Source of the DNA: Betaproteobacteria bacterium
Lineage (GTDB): Bacteria > Pseudomonadota > Gammaproteobacteria > Burkholderiales > SG8-41
DNA: 33,823 nt
NCBI GenBank assembly: GCA_028291945.1
Contig: JAQGNH010000410.1
Location: 1-33,823 of the forward strand
Direction: 5' to 3'
The first letter of the stretch is position 1. Each line of letters opens with the position of its first letter. The notes below the pieces were generated by a model. The model had not been told where the DNA came from. It saw nothing but the letters and a program-made list of their open reading frames with translations, and did not search any database. Positions 1 through 7,548 of the stretch are shown here, in pieces. A program made the translations under genes and the position numbers.

Positions 1-1739
1 CGGCCATCGACCAGGGGTGAATTCCTTACCAGTCCACGGAGCTCCGCGCGCAAATGTGCAAGCGCATCCAGGTTGGACGCGAGGTCCGAAGCGATCTGCA
101 CGTACTGTGCAGAGCTCGTCGCGACCAGCTGCGGCAGCCGGACAACGTTGAGCAGCGAAACACCGACGCGAGACACGTGAACAGCGCCGGCAAGTGTCAC
201 GACCGGCACGCCCATCCACAGCGAGAAACAGGTTGTGGTGGTCCCGTGGTAGGGAAAGGTATCGAACGCGATGTCGATTTCCCCATGTGCGGCCAGAAAT
301 GCTTCGTGGCTGACACGCCCCCTGACCTCGACTCTTTCGGGCCGTACACCGTGTAGAGCGAACGCATCGCGAAGACGCTGAGTTGCGCGCTCGCCGGTTA
401 TCGTAAAGAGCACCAGCCTGGAGTCCGGCACCGCGTGCAGCACCCGCGACCACAGCTCGATCATGGACGTCGTGATCTTGAAGCATGAATTGAAGGAGCC
501 AAAGGTCACGCGCCCCGATGAAAGCACCGGCAATGGGTTCACGGCAGGAGCGTCGGCTGGCGGTCGCCACGACATATAGATCCCAGGCAACCTCGAAAGG
601 TGCTCGGTGTGCAGACTATCGGTCAGCCCGGGTGGATCGCAATATGAATCGGTAATGCGGTAACCGATCGCCGGCACGCCGGTGGTGTTCGGGTAGCCGT
701 TCCACGTCACCTGCACGGGAGCCGGACGTCGGGCGAACGCGAGCAGGCGGTTCGAGGGCGTGTGTCCGCTGAGGTCCACGAGGATGTCCACGCCGTCGCT
801 CCTGATTTTGCGTGCAAGCGCCTCGTTGCTAAGCCCGACCGTGCTGCACCAAGCGGCGCCGTAGCCCTTGAGCCTCTCGGAGTACTCGTCCGGGCGCGCA
901 ACGTCCGCATACAGCACGACCTCGAAGGCTGTCCGGTCATAATGCTCGATCACCGATTCGAGAAAGAACGTTACGGCATGCTTTCGGAAATAAGGCGAGA
1001 CGTATCCGATACGGAGGCGACGGTCGGGGGTTCTGGTGTTTTGATGCGGCTCGGGGTCTTCGAGCGCAGCTGCGTGGCTCAGGCCCCACGCGCGGTGCTC
1101 GCCGAATACTGCGGCGGGTTCCAGCCCGCCGACGTAGTTCAGCGCGCGCAACAAGTCGCTGTGGATTTCCGGTGCATTCGCGTCGAGTGCGAGCGCTGCG
1201 CGAAGCTCGTTGATCGATTCTGCAACGCGGCCTTGCTCGAACAGCACCTCTGCGAGCGCGTGCCGCAGTGTACTGGTAGCTCCTATCGCTGCCATTGCGT
1301 GACGGCAGCAGTCTTCCGCCTCGTCGTAGCGGGCGGTGGTTTTGAGCAGGCCCGCGAGCCGGATCCAGGCATCTCCCAATCCAGGCTGTAATGTGGTCGC
1401 GCGGCGATAGCTCTCCAGCGCGGCATCGATCTGTCCAGTGGCGGAGTACACGAGGCCCAGGGTTGCGTGCAGTTCCGCGTTTTCGGGTGCGTGTTCAAGC
1501 GCCTGACGCAGACAGGCGAGGCCCTCCGAGGATCGCCCCTGCGCAAGCAGCGCTGCAGCGAGCGCCTCAAGCGCCTGCACGTCGGCGGGATTGACCGTGA
1601 GACGGGCCCGGCACACTGCCGCCGCTTCATCGAGGCATCCGTCCCGGTGCAGTGCTGTGGCGCGCTCGAGCCAGCTCGAATCCGAATGTCCACGCCCCGG
1701 CATTTTTTGAAACAACTGTTTCAACACGGAACTGAGCAT
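1..1739 (-). CDS. TPR-domain O-GlcNAc-transferase-like glycosyltransferase (GT41/SPINDLY type), 3' end missing
   Basis: Partial gene: 579 codons are visible and the C-terminus lies beyond the left edge. The N-terminal ~230 residues are TPR-like helical repeats (for example GQIDAALESYRRATTLQPG). The catalytic half starts at IGYVSP (residue 244) and carries GT41 signatures: ILVDLSGHT, VTWNGYPNTTG, IAFDTFPYHGTTTT (His498) and MGVPVVTLAG. The last visible residues, NSPLVDG, match the usual near-end SPL-x-D motif, so only a few tens of residues are probably missing. The frame is open throughout. ATG at 1739 was chosen because it lies 21 nt after the upstream methyltransferase; ATG at 1703 is an alternative and neither has a strong ribosome binding site. 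The family transfers sugars, often GlcNAc, to Ser/Thr of proteins. The bacterial target here is unknown; surface or flagellar glycosylation is inference. Confidence 0.88.
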   Translation of the reverse strand, partial: MLSSVLKQLFQKMPGRGHSDSSWLERATALHRDGCLDEAAAVCRARLTVNPADVQALEALAAALLAQGRSSEGLACLRQALEHAPENAELHATLGLVYSATGQIDAALESYRRATTLQPGLGDAWIRLAGLLKTTARYDEAEDCCRHAMAAIGATSTLRHALAEVLFEQGRVAESINELRAALALDANAPEIHSDLLRALNYVGGLEPAAVFGEHRAWGLSHAAALEDPEPHQNTRTPDRRLRIGYVSPYFRKHAVTFFLESVIEHYDRTAFEVVLYADVARPDEYSERLKGYGAAWCSTVGLSNEALARKIRSDGVDILVDLSGHTPSNRLLAFARRPAPVQVTWNGYPNTTGVPAIGYRITDSYCDPPGLTDSLHTEHLSRLPGIYMSWRPPADAPAVNPLPVLSSGRVTFGSFNSCFKITTSMIELWSRVLHAVPDSRLVLFTITGERATQRLRDAFALHGVRPERVEVRGRVSHEAFLAAHGEIDIAFDTFPYHGTTTTCFSLWMGVPVVTLAGAVHVSRVGVSLLNVVRLPQLVATSSAQYVQIASDLASNLDALAHLRAELRGLVRNSPLVDG

Positions 1740-1760
1740 GGCGCTCGAGCTCGGCGCTGC

Positions 1761-2594
1761 CTAAGGCTTGAGAAACACTGCTTCCCGATGGCCCAGGGTG
1801 ACGTATGGAACGTCGTGAGCGATGGAGAAAGCGTCGACGGCTTTTTGTGCGCCGGGACAGAAAACGGACCCATCGCAGATGAGCACGCCGCCTGCGCTCA
1901 AGTTGTCGTAAAAATACTCGAGAGCGCCGAGTGTGGGCTCGTAGAGAGTCAGATCGAGATGTACAAACGCCCAGCTCGTTGGCGGCAGCTCTCGAAACAC
2001 TTGCGGTATCCACCCTTCCAGGATCTGAGCGCGGGGGAAATCGCGGAAGTAAGCTCGAACGTCGTCGACTTTCACGTCGGTCTTACCCGGCGGGAAGAAC
2101 GGCTCCATGCGCGTTTCCCCCGCTTCATCGCGGACCGCTATGTAGTCAGGTCTTGTGGACGAAGAGGTCCCGGAGAAACTGTCGATCAGGAAAAAATTGT
2201 GGCCGTCAAATCCGGTGTCCGTGCTGCGCCATGTGCGGCAAAGCAGGAGCGCGGTGGCGCCACGGTATGCTCCGCATTCCACCCTCGCGCCTGGAACGGA
2301 GAGCGTAGCAAGGAAGTAGCGGACCAGGTCGTGGCGCGTCTGGAAGCGCTGGAACACATTGAATGGCGTGACGAGCGTTCCCGTATCTTCCAGACAGCGG
2401 AAGTACAGGTCAGTGAACCGTTCACTGCCGACGACGAGACCGTCATGGAGAATCTCCAGGTGACGGCGGATGGCGGCGCGTGAATGAAGACGACTCACGC
2501 TCGCTTCTATTTCGAGCGGGTAATCGGGCTCAGCGCCAGCGGGGAGGCGGGCCGACGAGCGTGTCGCCGATATGAGTTTCTTGAGTAGCATCAC
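1761..2594 (-). CDS. TylF/MycF-type SAM-dependent O-methyltransferase
   Basis: 277 residues. Class I methyltransferase landmarks in order: VECGAYRG (105-112, SAM-binding glycine loop), IDSFSG (137-142), HLDLTLYEPT (212-221) and GGVLICDG (235-242). The block around LDLTLYEPT followed by GGVLICDG is typical of the TylF family (macrocin and mycinamicin sugar O-methyltransferases). Those enzymes need a divalent metal and usually have Asp-Asp at the last motif; here it is Asp241-Gly242, so metal binding may differ. Start is GTG 2594 or the adjacent ATG 2591, with TAGGAT about 13 nt upstream. It precedes the glycosyltransferase by 21 nt on the same strand, so the pair is probably co-transcribed and may modify one glycan. 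The acceptor cannot be read from the sequence. Confidence 0.8.
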   Translation of the reverse strand: MMLLKKLISATRSSARLPAGAEPDYPLEIEASVSRLHSRAAIRRHLEILHDGLVVGSERFTDLYFRCLEDTGTLVTPFNVFQRFQTRHDLVRYFLATLSVPGARVECGAYRGATALLLCRTWRSTDTGFDGHNFFLIDSFSGTSSSTRPDYIAVRDEAGETRMEPFFPPGKTDVKVDDVRAYFRDFPRAQILEGWIPQVFRELPPTSWAFVHLDLTLYEPTLGALEYFYDNLSAGGVLICDGSVFCPGAQKAVDAFSIAHDVPYVTLGHREAVFLKP

Positions 2595-3021
2595 TGAGCG
2601 CGCGGTATCCTAGCATGAAACATCACGCGCGCTGCTCGTGGTAAGCGCCTGAAATATTGTCCCCGCCTATTGCGTCCCAGGAGTCCTCACGTGGGACGCA
2701 GGCCAGGTGCACGACACAATCGATCCCTCCAGCCTAAATCGGTGAGATCCGTTTCGATTGTTTCTCTCAAGCTGCGGAGCGCGCGAAAGAACGAACGTCG
2801 GACGTGCAGCAGCCTTACGAATTGCGTCCTGCGCGCAGGTTGCTTCCGGTCGGCGGCCGCGCCGTGATGAATATCCGTTTGTCCAGCAGTCATGCGTCCC
2901 TCATCTGGCGAGCGCGCGCAGACGGTGCGCATGTCATCGTGATTTATCGTACAGGCGAGAGAGCAGTGGCAAGCAGCGCGCCGCGGCGTAAGCGTTATCA
3001 TCGCGCCAGGGAGAGGCAGGT
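2595..3021. other. Gene-free intergenic stretch between divergent transcription units
   Basis: These 427 bases separate the minus-strand methyltransferase from plus-strand corA. Short reading frames occur on both strands, but none resembles a known protein or has a convincing start. The only clear structure is the inverted repeat at 2671-2700. Promoters for both flanking genes should lie here; I could not place one confidently. Confidence 0.6.
2671..2700. repeat. 9-bp inverted repeat in the divergent intergenic region
   Basis: TGCGTCCCA (2671-2679) is repeated in reverse complement as TGGGACGCA (2692-2700) around a 12-nt centre, which itself contains AGGA-G-TCCT. There is no T-run on either side, so an intrinsic terminator is unlikely. 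It could be an operator or an RNA hairpin; no function is assigned. Confidence 0.6.
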
Positions 3022-3987
3022 ATGCTTATCAGTTGCGCAGTCTACGAAAATGGCAAAAAGCTCGCCGACATACCGAAGGAGGAAATCCATCTACACCTCG
3101 GTAGGCCCGGACGTTTCGTCTGGGTCGCGCTGCGCGAACCCACGCCTGATGAGCTCGAAGAGATGCGGCTCGAGTTCGGTCTCCACGAACTTGCCGTCGA
3201 AGATGCGCTGCACGGCCATCAGCGGCCCAAAGTCGAGGAGTATGGTGATTGCCTCTTCGTCGTGATGCATACGGTGGAGCTCGCCGATGGCGGCTTGCTG
3301 GAAGGCGAAATCGATGTGTTCGTCGGGCGCGACTACGTTTTAACAGTCAGAAGACGCACGCGTGAAGGTTTCCGCAATGTGCGTGAGCGCGCTGAGCGCG
3401 AGCCCCATCTGCTCAAGGAAGGGCCCGGTTACGTTCTTTATGGCCTCATGGACACGGTGGTCGACCGGTATTTCCCGGTGATCGACGCACTGGAGGATGA
3501 GCTCGAGCGTATCGAGGCGCACATATTCGAGGGCGCGCCGGCCCGGGCGAACGTCGTCGCACTCTACGCGTTGAAGCGAAAGCTCATGGTCTTACGCCAC
3601 GCCGCGGGACCTTTGCACGAGGCAGCCGGCAAGCTGTATGGGGGGCGCGTGCCCGCGGTGACCGCCAATGTGCAGGAGTATTTCCGCGATATCTACGATC
3701 ATTTGTTCCGTATCAACCAGTCGATCGAAAGTTTGCGCGATATGTTGACCACTGCGATTACCGTGAACCTGTCGCTCATCACTGTGAACGAAAGCGAGAC
3801 GATGAAACGTCTGGCCGCCTACGCCGCGCTGGTGGCGGTGCCCACCATGATTGCGGGGATCTACGGCATGAACTTCGACGTCATGCCAGAGCTGCGCTGG
3901 CACTTCGGCTACCCGACGGCGCTCGCTGTTATGGGGATCTTCGACGGCTATCTGTTCTATCGGTTCCGTAAGGCCGGCTGGCTCTGA
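3022..3987 (+). CDS. corA: CorA-family magnesium/cobalt transporter
   Basis: 321 residues, inner-membrane divalent-cation channel of the CorA family (pentameric in known members). The large N-terminal cytosolic domain is followed by two C-terminal membrane helices. The signature GMN (282-284, in YGMNFDVMPEL) follows the first helix (AAYALVAVPTMIAGI). The second helix is PTALAVMGIFDGYLFYRF, and the protein ends in a basic tail RFRKAGWL. ATG 3022 has GGAGAGGCAGG just upstream. Family members carry Mg2+, and some Co2+ or Ni2+; specificity cannot be decided here. The 3' end overlaps the convergent gene at 3957-4901 by 31 bp. No M-box-like riboswitch was recognised upstream. Confidence 0.93.
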   Translation: MLISCAVYENGKKLADIPKEEIHLHLGRPGRFVWVALREPTPDELEEMRLEFGLHELAVEDALHGHQRPKVEEYGDCLFVVMHTVELADGGLLEGEIDVFVGRDYVLTVRRRTREGFRNVRERAEREPHLLKEGPGYVLYGLMDTVVDRYFPVIDALEDELERIEAHIFEGAPARANVVALYALKRKLMVLRHAAGPLHEAAGKLYGGRVPAVTANVQEYFRDIYDHLFRINQSIESLRDMLTTAITVNLSLITVNESETMKRLAAYAALVAVPTMIAGIYGMNFDVMPELRWHFGYPTALAVMGIFDGYLFYRFRKAGWL

Positions 3988-4901
3988 CTCGCGGTCCGCT
4001 GTGCTTCAAGGCCGTCCCAGAATGTGGCGACACCGTCCAGCATCTCGTTGCCATAGCGTACGAAATGATCCTCGTTCAGAGCGGTGTGAAAGTAATACTC
4101 CTCGAGCTCTTCCTGCGTGTGCCGTGCGTGCTGCGCCTCGACGCGATCGTGCCAGACGAAGAATCCCGCAGGAATGTGCGTGCCGTGTTTTTCGTTGTAC
4201 GTTCTGAAGCCCGCGATCAGCTCCTTCCAGAAACCCGCAGCGGCCCAGTTCTCGACCGCAAAGCTCGCGGCCTGTGAAACCTCGTAATTTTCACCACCGT
4301 AAAGTCGTATGAGCTCGTCGCAGAAATTGAGCGTAGGCGGCCTCCCATGGCGCCTATGGCCGATTTCACCGAAGCGTAAGTCCAGATGCTTCGCGATCGT
4401 CCACAGCCATTCAAAATGCCCGGCTTCGAAATGGAATACGCCGCCCTGCACGCTCCCTTCGGTGCCGGCGCGGTCCGGATCGAAACCCGCGGGGCGGGTT
4501 CCCGTCTTCGAGCGGCTGTCGCCGGCCTTCCTGAACGTGACACCGAGCTCGTTCGCGAGTATTTCCTTGGATGCGCGCATGCCGTCGAGCGTGTCGGCGT
4601 TAATGACCTTGTTGAGCTGTGCGATCAGAAATTGATTCGAAAAGACCGAGAACTGAACCACGAATTCCCTGATCTGCGCTTCGTTCTGCTCGCCGCGGCT
4701 GAACCAGGCGGTGTAAGGGTTCGCCGTAATGACGCGATGATTGAAAAGCTCGGAGGCGAGGCGCGCCCGAAATCTGAGAAAGGCCTGTCCGCGTTCTGCT
4801 GTGTAGCCCGGCTGGCCTTCGAGTATTGCCTGCAACGTGGGCGGGGTAAGCCCCGCGAGGTCCGGCTCGGACGATAGCGACTTGCGTAACACCTTGGTCA
4901 T
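3957..4901 (-). CDS. Haem-oxygenase-fold protein, probable diiron oxidase-like; substrate unknown
   Basis: 314 residues, mostly helical. NPYTAWFSRGEQNEAQIREF (61-80) resembles the second helix of TenA/PqqC/haem-oxygenase-fold proteins. Candidate metal ligands appear in the pattern of haem-oxygenase-like diiron oxidases: E159-x2-H162 (FEAGHFEW), E217 (AVENW), then H251 and E255-x2-H258 (WHDRVEAQH). It is therefore a candidate metal-dependent oxidase or oxygenase of the group containing UndA, BesC and the SznF central domain. That assignment is by motif only; a TenA-like or structural role is possible. It follows hpd by 142 nt on the same strand, so co-transcription and a link to aromatic or amino-acid metabolism are conceivable. 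Its 3' end overlaps corA by 31 bp, tail to tail. It has no signal peptide or membrane segment. Confidence 0.6.
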   Translation of the reverse strand: MTKVLRKSLSSEPDLAGLTPPTLQAILEGQPGYTAERGQAFLRFRARLASELFNHRVITANPYTAWFSRGEQNEAQIREFVVQFSVFSNQFLIAQLNKVINADTLDGMRASKEILANELGVTFRKAGDSRSKTGTRPAGFDPDRAGTEGSVQGGVFHFEAGHFEWLWTIAKHLDLRFGEIGHRRHGRPPTLNFCDELIRLYGGENYEVSQAASFAVENWAAAGFWKELIAGFRTYNEKHGTHIPAGFFVWHDRVEAQHARHTQEELEEYYFHTALNEDHFVRYGNEMLDGVATFWDGLEAQRTASQSQPALRNR

Positions 4902-5043
4902 AATGGCCCCCTCGAAGATCGCTGACTATCGACGCCTGAATTGGCTGGCCGGCGCTGCTCGAATCGTGAGCCATGCGCCGTGTACGCGGGCAAGCGCGAG
5001 ATTGCAGCAGCATGCGGTGCACCCTCGCTGCGCAAGCGCCCCA

Positions 5044-6225
5044 TCAGATCACCCCTCGCGCAATCTGGTCGCGTTCGATCGCTTCGAACAGGGCCTGGAA
5101 ATTACCTTCGCCGAATCCCTCGTTGCCTTTGCGCTGGATGATCTCAAAGAATATGGGACCGATCACGGTCTCGGTGAAGATCTGCAGGAGCAGATCGCCG
5201 GGCCTGCCGTCGATCAGAACCTGGTTGTGCTCCAACCGCGAGATGTCCTCACAATGGCGTGGAATGCGGCCCTCGATCGCATCGTAATAGGTGCGAGGCG
5301 TCCGCATAAAGCTCACGCCGGTTGTTCTCAGCGCCTCGACGCTCGCATGGATGTCGCCCGTCGCCAGAGCGATGTGCTGTATGCCTTCGCCATGATATGC
5401 GTCGAGATACTCTTCGACTTGCGATTTCCTGTCGGTCGGCTCGTTGATGGGAATACGTATCTTCCCGCATGGGCTCACGAGCGCGCGCGAGCGCAAGCCG
5501 GTCTTCTCACCGTGGATGTCGAAGTGGCGGATTTCCCGGAACCCGAAAAGGTGCTCATAGAAGCGAGCCCAGTGATCCATCCTGCCCTGATGCACGTTGT
5601 GCGTGATGTGATCGATGTGCGTGAGCCCCACTCCCCAATTCACAGAAGGCACGCCCGTACTATCCGAAGGAAGGGAGGTTACGGAGGGAAACCTTGGGTT
5701 TCCCTCTGTTCGTTCTCCGCCTCCTCCCGGGAGGGAGGGAAACCTTGGGTTTCCCTCTGTTCCATTAGCGGCTGCCGAGCGCAGCGAGGACGAGACGGCG
5801 ACGAAGTCGACGTCGTAGATCGAACGTGTGCCATACCGGTCTACGAAATAGATAAGGCTGCCGCCGATGCCCCGGATCGCAGGAATGTTGAGCTCCATCG
5901 GCCCGATTTGCGCCTTATGGGGCTTTGCTCCAAGATCGATCGCGCGCTTGTAAGCGCGCGCAGCATCCTTGACGCGAATGGCGAACGCGCAGACGGATGG
6001 ACCGTGCACACGTGCGAACGACTGGGCGAAGCTGTCCGGCTCGTGATTCAGCACGAAGTTGATATCGCCCTGGCGGTACAGCATCACCTTCTTGGAACGG
6101 TGACGCGCGACCGGCGCGAAGCCCATGCTCTCGAAGAGCGCGGCCAGCGCTGCCGTGTCCGGGGCGGCGTACTCAATGAACTCGAACCCGTCCGTGCCCA
6201 TCGGGTTCATGTGCGGGGCGTCCAT
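5044..6225 (-). CDS. hpd: 4-hydroxyphenylpyruvate dioxygenase with an in-frame repeat insertion in the linker
   Basis: 393 residues; family members are usually about 355-360. It is a non-haem Fe(II) enzyme converting 4-hydroxyphenylpyruvate plus O2 to homogentisate and CO2 in tyrosine catabolism. N-terminal domain is about 10-145 and C-terminal catalytic domain about 198-393. Expected iron ligands are present: H206 (IDHITHN), H284 (GIQHIAL) and E361 (GPIFFEIIQ), plus the C-terminal FGEGNFQALFEAIERDQ helix, so activity is probably kept. Between IYDVDFV (137-142) and GVGLTHIDH (198-206) lies a long low-complexity stretch, 143-197, containing TEGNPRFPS twice (156-164, 173-181). In related enzymes I recall only about a dozen residues here. 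ATG 6225 was chosen; ATGs at codons 6 and 9 are alternatives, and no strong ribosome binding site is visible. A dnaJ terminator lies just upstream and no clear promoter follows it. Confidence 0.93.
   Translation of the reverse strand: MDAPHMNPMGTDGFEFIEYAAPDTAALAALFESMGFAPVARHRSKKVMLYRQGDINFVLNHEPDSFAQSFARVHGPSVCAFAIRVKDAARAYKRAIDLGAKPHKAQIGPMELNIPAIRGIGGSLIYFVDRYGTRSIYDVDFVAVSSSLRSAAANGTEGNPRFPSLPGGGGERTEGNPRFPSVTSLPSDSTGVPSVNWGVGLTHIDHITHNVHQGRMDHWARFYEHLFGFREIRHFDIHGEKTGLRSRALVSPCGKIRIPINEPTDRKSQVEEYLDAYHGEGIQHIALATGDIHASVEALRTTGVSFMRTPRTYYDAIEGRIPRHCEDISRLEHNQVLIDGRPGDLLLQIFTETVIGPIFFEIIQRKGNEGFGEGNFQALFEAIERDQIARGVI
5683..5762. repeat. Tandem palindromic repeat inside hpd (two 29-bp units, 51-bp period)
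   Basis: Two identical 29-bp units lie at 5683-5711 and 5734-5762, 51 bp (17 codons) apart. Each contains a perfect hairpin with 10-bp arms GAGGGAAACC and GGTTTCCCTC around TTG (5684-5706 and 5735-5757). Between them CCTCCCGGGAGG (5723-5734) is another 12-bp perfect palindrome. Read in the hpd frame, each unit gives TEGNPRFPS. The core has no stop codon in any of the six frames. A weaker third trace may sit at about 5642-5655 (VPSV in hpd). This resembles REP/MITE-like or Rickettsia-palindromic-element-like coding insertions in behaviour; no known family is claimed. Confidence 0.9.
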
Positions 6226-6261
6226 TGGATTCGAAGTCTGCTCCGGTCCGGCACAAATGCA

Positions 6262-6291
6262 AAGGCCCGGCGTTCGTTTCCGCCGGGCCTT
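6262..6291 (-). terminator. Intrinsic terminator after dnaJ
   Basis: Perfect 11-bp stem AAGGCCCGGCG (6262-6272) / CGCCGGGCCTT (6281-6291) with an 8-nt loop, 31 nt beyond the dnaJ stop in the minus direction. On the minus strand it is followed by a short T-rich run (TTTGCATTTG). It separates the heat-shock genes from hpd. Confidence 0.8.
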
Positions 6292-6322
6292 CTTAACATT
6301 ACCTGCCGTTTACCGCTGCTGC

Positions 6323-7438
6323 CTACGAATCGAAGAACTCCTTCACTTTGTCCATCCACGACTTCGCGCGGGGATTGTGCCTTTCCGCATCCTTGCCGCT
6401 GATCGCTTCGAATTCCTGCAGAAGCTCTTTCTGTCGCGCCGTGAGATTGACCGGCGTTTCCACGACCACGTGACACAGCAGGTCGCCGTGGGTGCTCGAA
6501 CGCACGCCTTTGATCCCTTTTCCACGCAGGCGAAAGACTTTTCCGCTCTGCGTTTCGACAGGGACGCGGATCTTCGCGTAACCGTCGAGCGTGGGAACCT
6601 CGATGTCCCCCCCGAGCGCAGCTATTGTGAAACTGATCGGCATCTCGCAATGCAGATCGTTGTGATCGCGGGTGAAGACGTTATGAGGCTTGATGTGAAT
6701 GACGACGTAGAGATCGCCGGCCGGTCCGCCATTGACGCCGGCCTCACCTTCACCTGAAAGCCGAATGCGATCCCCCTCGTCAACGCCGGAGGGTATCTTG
6801 ACCGAAAGGGTCTTGTGTTTCTTGACACGACCGGTGCCGCTGCAGGGCTGGCACGGGTTGGGAATGATCTTGCCGGTGCCGTGGCAGCGAGGACAAGTCT
6901 GCTGAATCGAGAAGAAGCCCTGCTGCATGCGCACCTGCCCGTGTCCGCTGCACGTCGGGCAAGTTGTCGGCTGGCTGCCGGCTTTCGCGCCCGTGCCCTT
7001 GCAAGTCTCACATTCCTCGAGCGCGGGGATTCGGATGCGCGTCTCGGTGCCGCGTGCGGCGTCCTCGAGCGCGATCTCGAGGTTGTAGCGCAGATCGGCA
7101 CCACGAAAGACGGTCGACCGCGACCGTCCCCCACCGAATATATCGCTGAAGATGTCGCCGAACGCGTCGGAAAATCCACCGAAACCGGCGCCCGCACCTG
7201 CGGCGGCGGAGGGGTCAACGCCGGCGTGCCCGTAGTGATCGTACGCAGCACGCTTGTTGGCATCCGTCAGAACCTCGTATGCCTCTTTCGCTTCCTTGAA
7301 ATGTTCTTCGGCTTTAGGGTTATCCGGATTGCGATCCGGATGGTGTTTCATCGCAAGCTTGCGATAAGACTTCTTGATCTCGTCCTCGGTTGCGTCTTTG
7401 TTGACGCCGAGCACTTCGTAATAATCTCGTTTCGCCAT
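6323..7438 (-). CDS. dnaJ: Chaperone DnaJ (Hsp40)
   Basis: 371 residues, full length. J-domain 1-70 with HPD at 33-35 (KHHPDRNP) stimulates the DnaK ATPase. A Gly/Phe-rich linker follows ([17 protein letters not shown]). The zinc-binding region has four CxxCxGxG repeats ([32 protein letters not shown]), and the rest is the substrate-binding C-terminal domain ending [13 protein letters not shown]. It acts in the cytoplasm with DnaK and GrpE in folding and the heat-shock response. It lies 110 nt downstream of dnaK on the same strand, with an intrinsic terminator in the gap that probably lowers its expression relative to dnaK. Confidence 0.97.
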   Translation of the reverse strand: MAKRDYYEVLGVNKDATEDEIKKSYRKLAMKHHPDRNPDNPKAEEHFKEAKEAYEVLTDANKRAAYDHYGHAGVDPSAAAGAGAGFGGFSDAFGDIFSDIFGGGRSRSTVFRGADLRYNLEIALEDAARGTETRIRIPALEECETCKGTGAKAGSQPTTCPTCSGHGQVRMQQGFFSIQQTCPRCHGTGKIIPNPCQPCSGTGRVKKHKTLSVKIPSGVDEGDRIRLSGEGEAGVNGGPAGDLYVVIHIKPHNVFTRDHNDLHCEMPISFTIAALGGDIEVPTLDGYAKIRVPVETQSGKVFRLRGKGIKGVRSSTHGDLLCHVVVETPVNLTARQKELLQEFEAISGKDAERHNPRAKSWMDKVKEFFDS

Positions 7439-7489
7439 GGCTCCCTTAATAGCGCCCGGTATTTTTCAATGGTCTCAATAACGCAGAAA

Positions 7490-7514
7490 GGGGAGGCCCG
7501 CTGCGGGCCTCCCC
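7490..7514 (-). terminator. Intrinsic terminator between dnaK and dnaJ
   Basis: A perfect 11-bp GC-rich stem (7490-7500 with 7504-7514, loop CTG) lies 35 nt past the dnaK stop. On the minus strand it is followed by TTTCTGCG. It could be a partial terminator allowing some read-through into dnaJ, or a 3' stabilising hairpin for the dnaK message. Confidence 0.75.
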
Positions 7515-7548
7515 ATATTCTGAAAGCAGATCCCGCAGCCGGAATCCC

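Noticed and set aside
762-2483. Overlapping plus-strand frames across the left end
   Set aside because: They lie antisense to the continuous GT41 and TylF frames, whose motifs are diagnostic.
4902-5043. Possible small gene between hpd and the haem-oxygenase-fold gene
   Set aside because: No frame with a ribosome binding site or recognisable sequence in these 142 bases.
4837-6402. 521-codon open frame on the plus strand opposite hpd
   Set aside because: It is antisense to an intact hpd, has no family resemblance, and stays open because of GC-rich codon bias and the stop-free palindrome.
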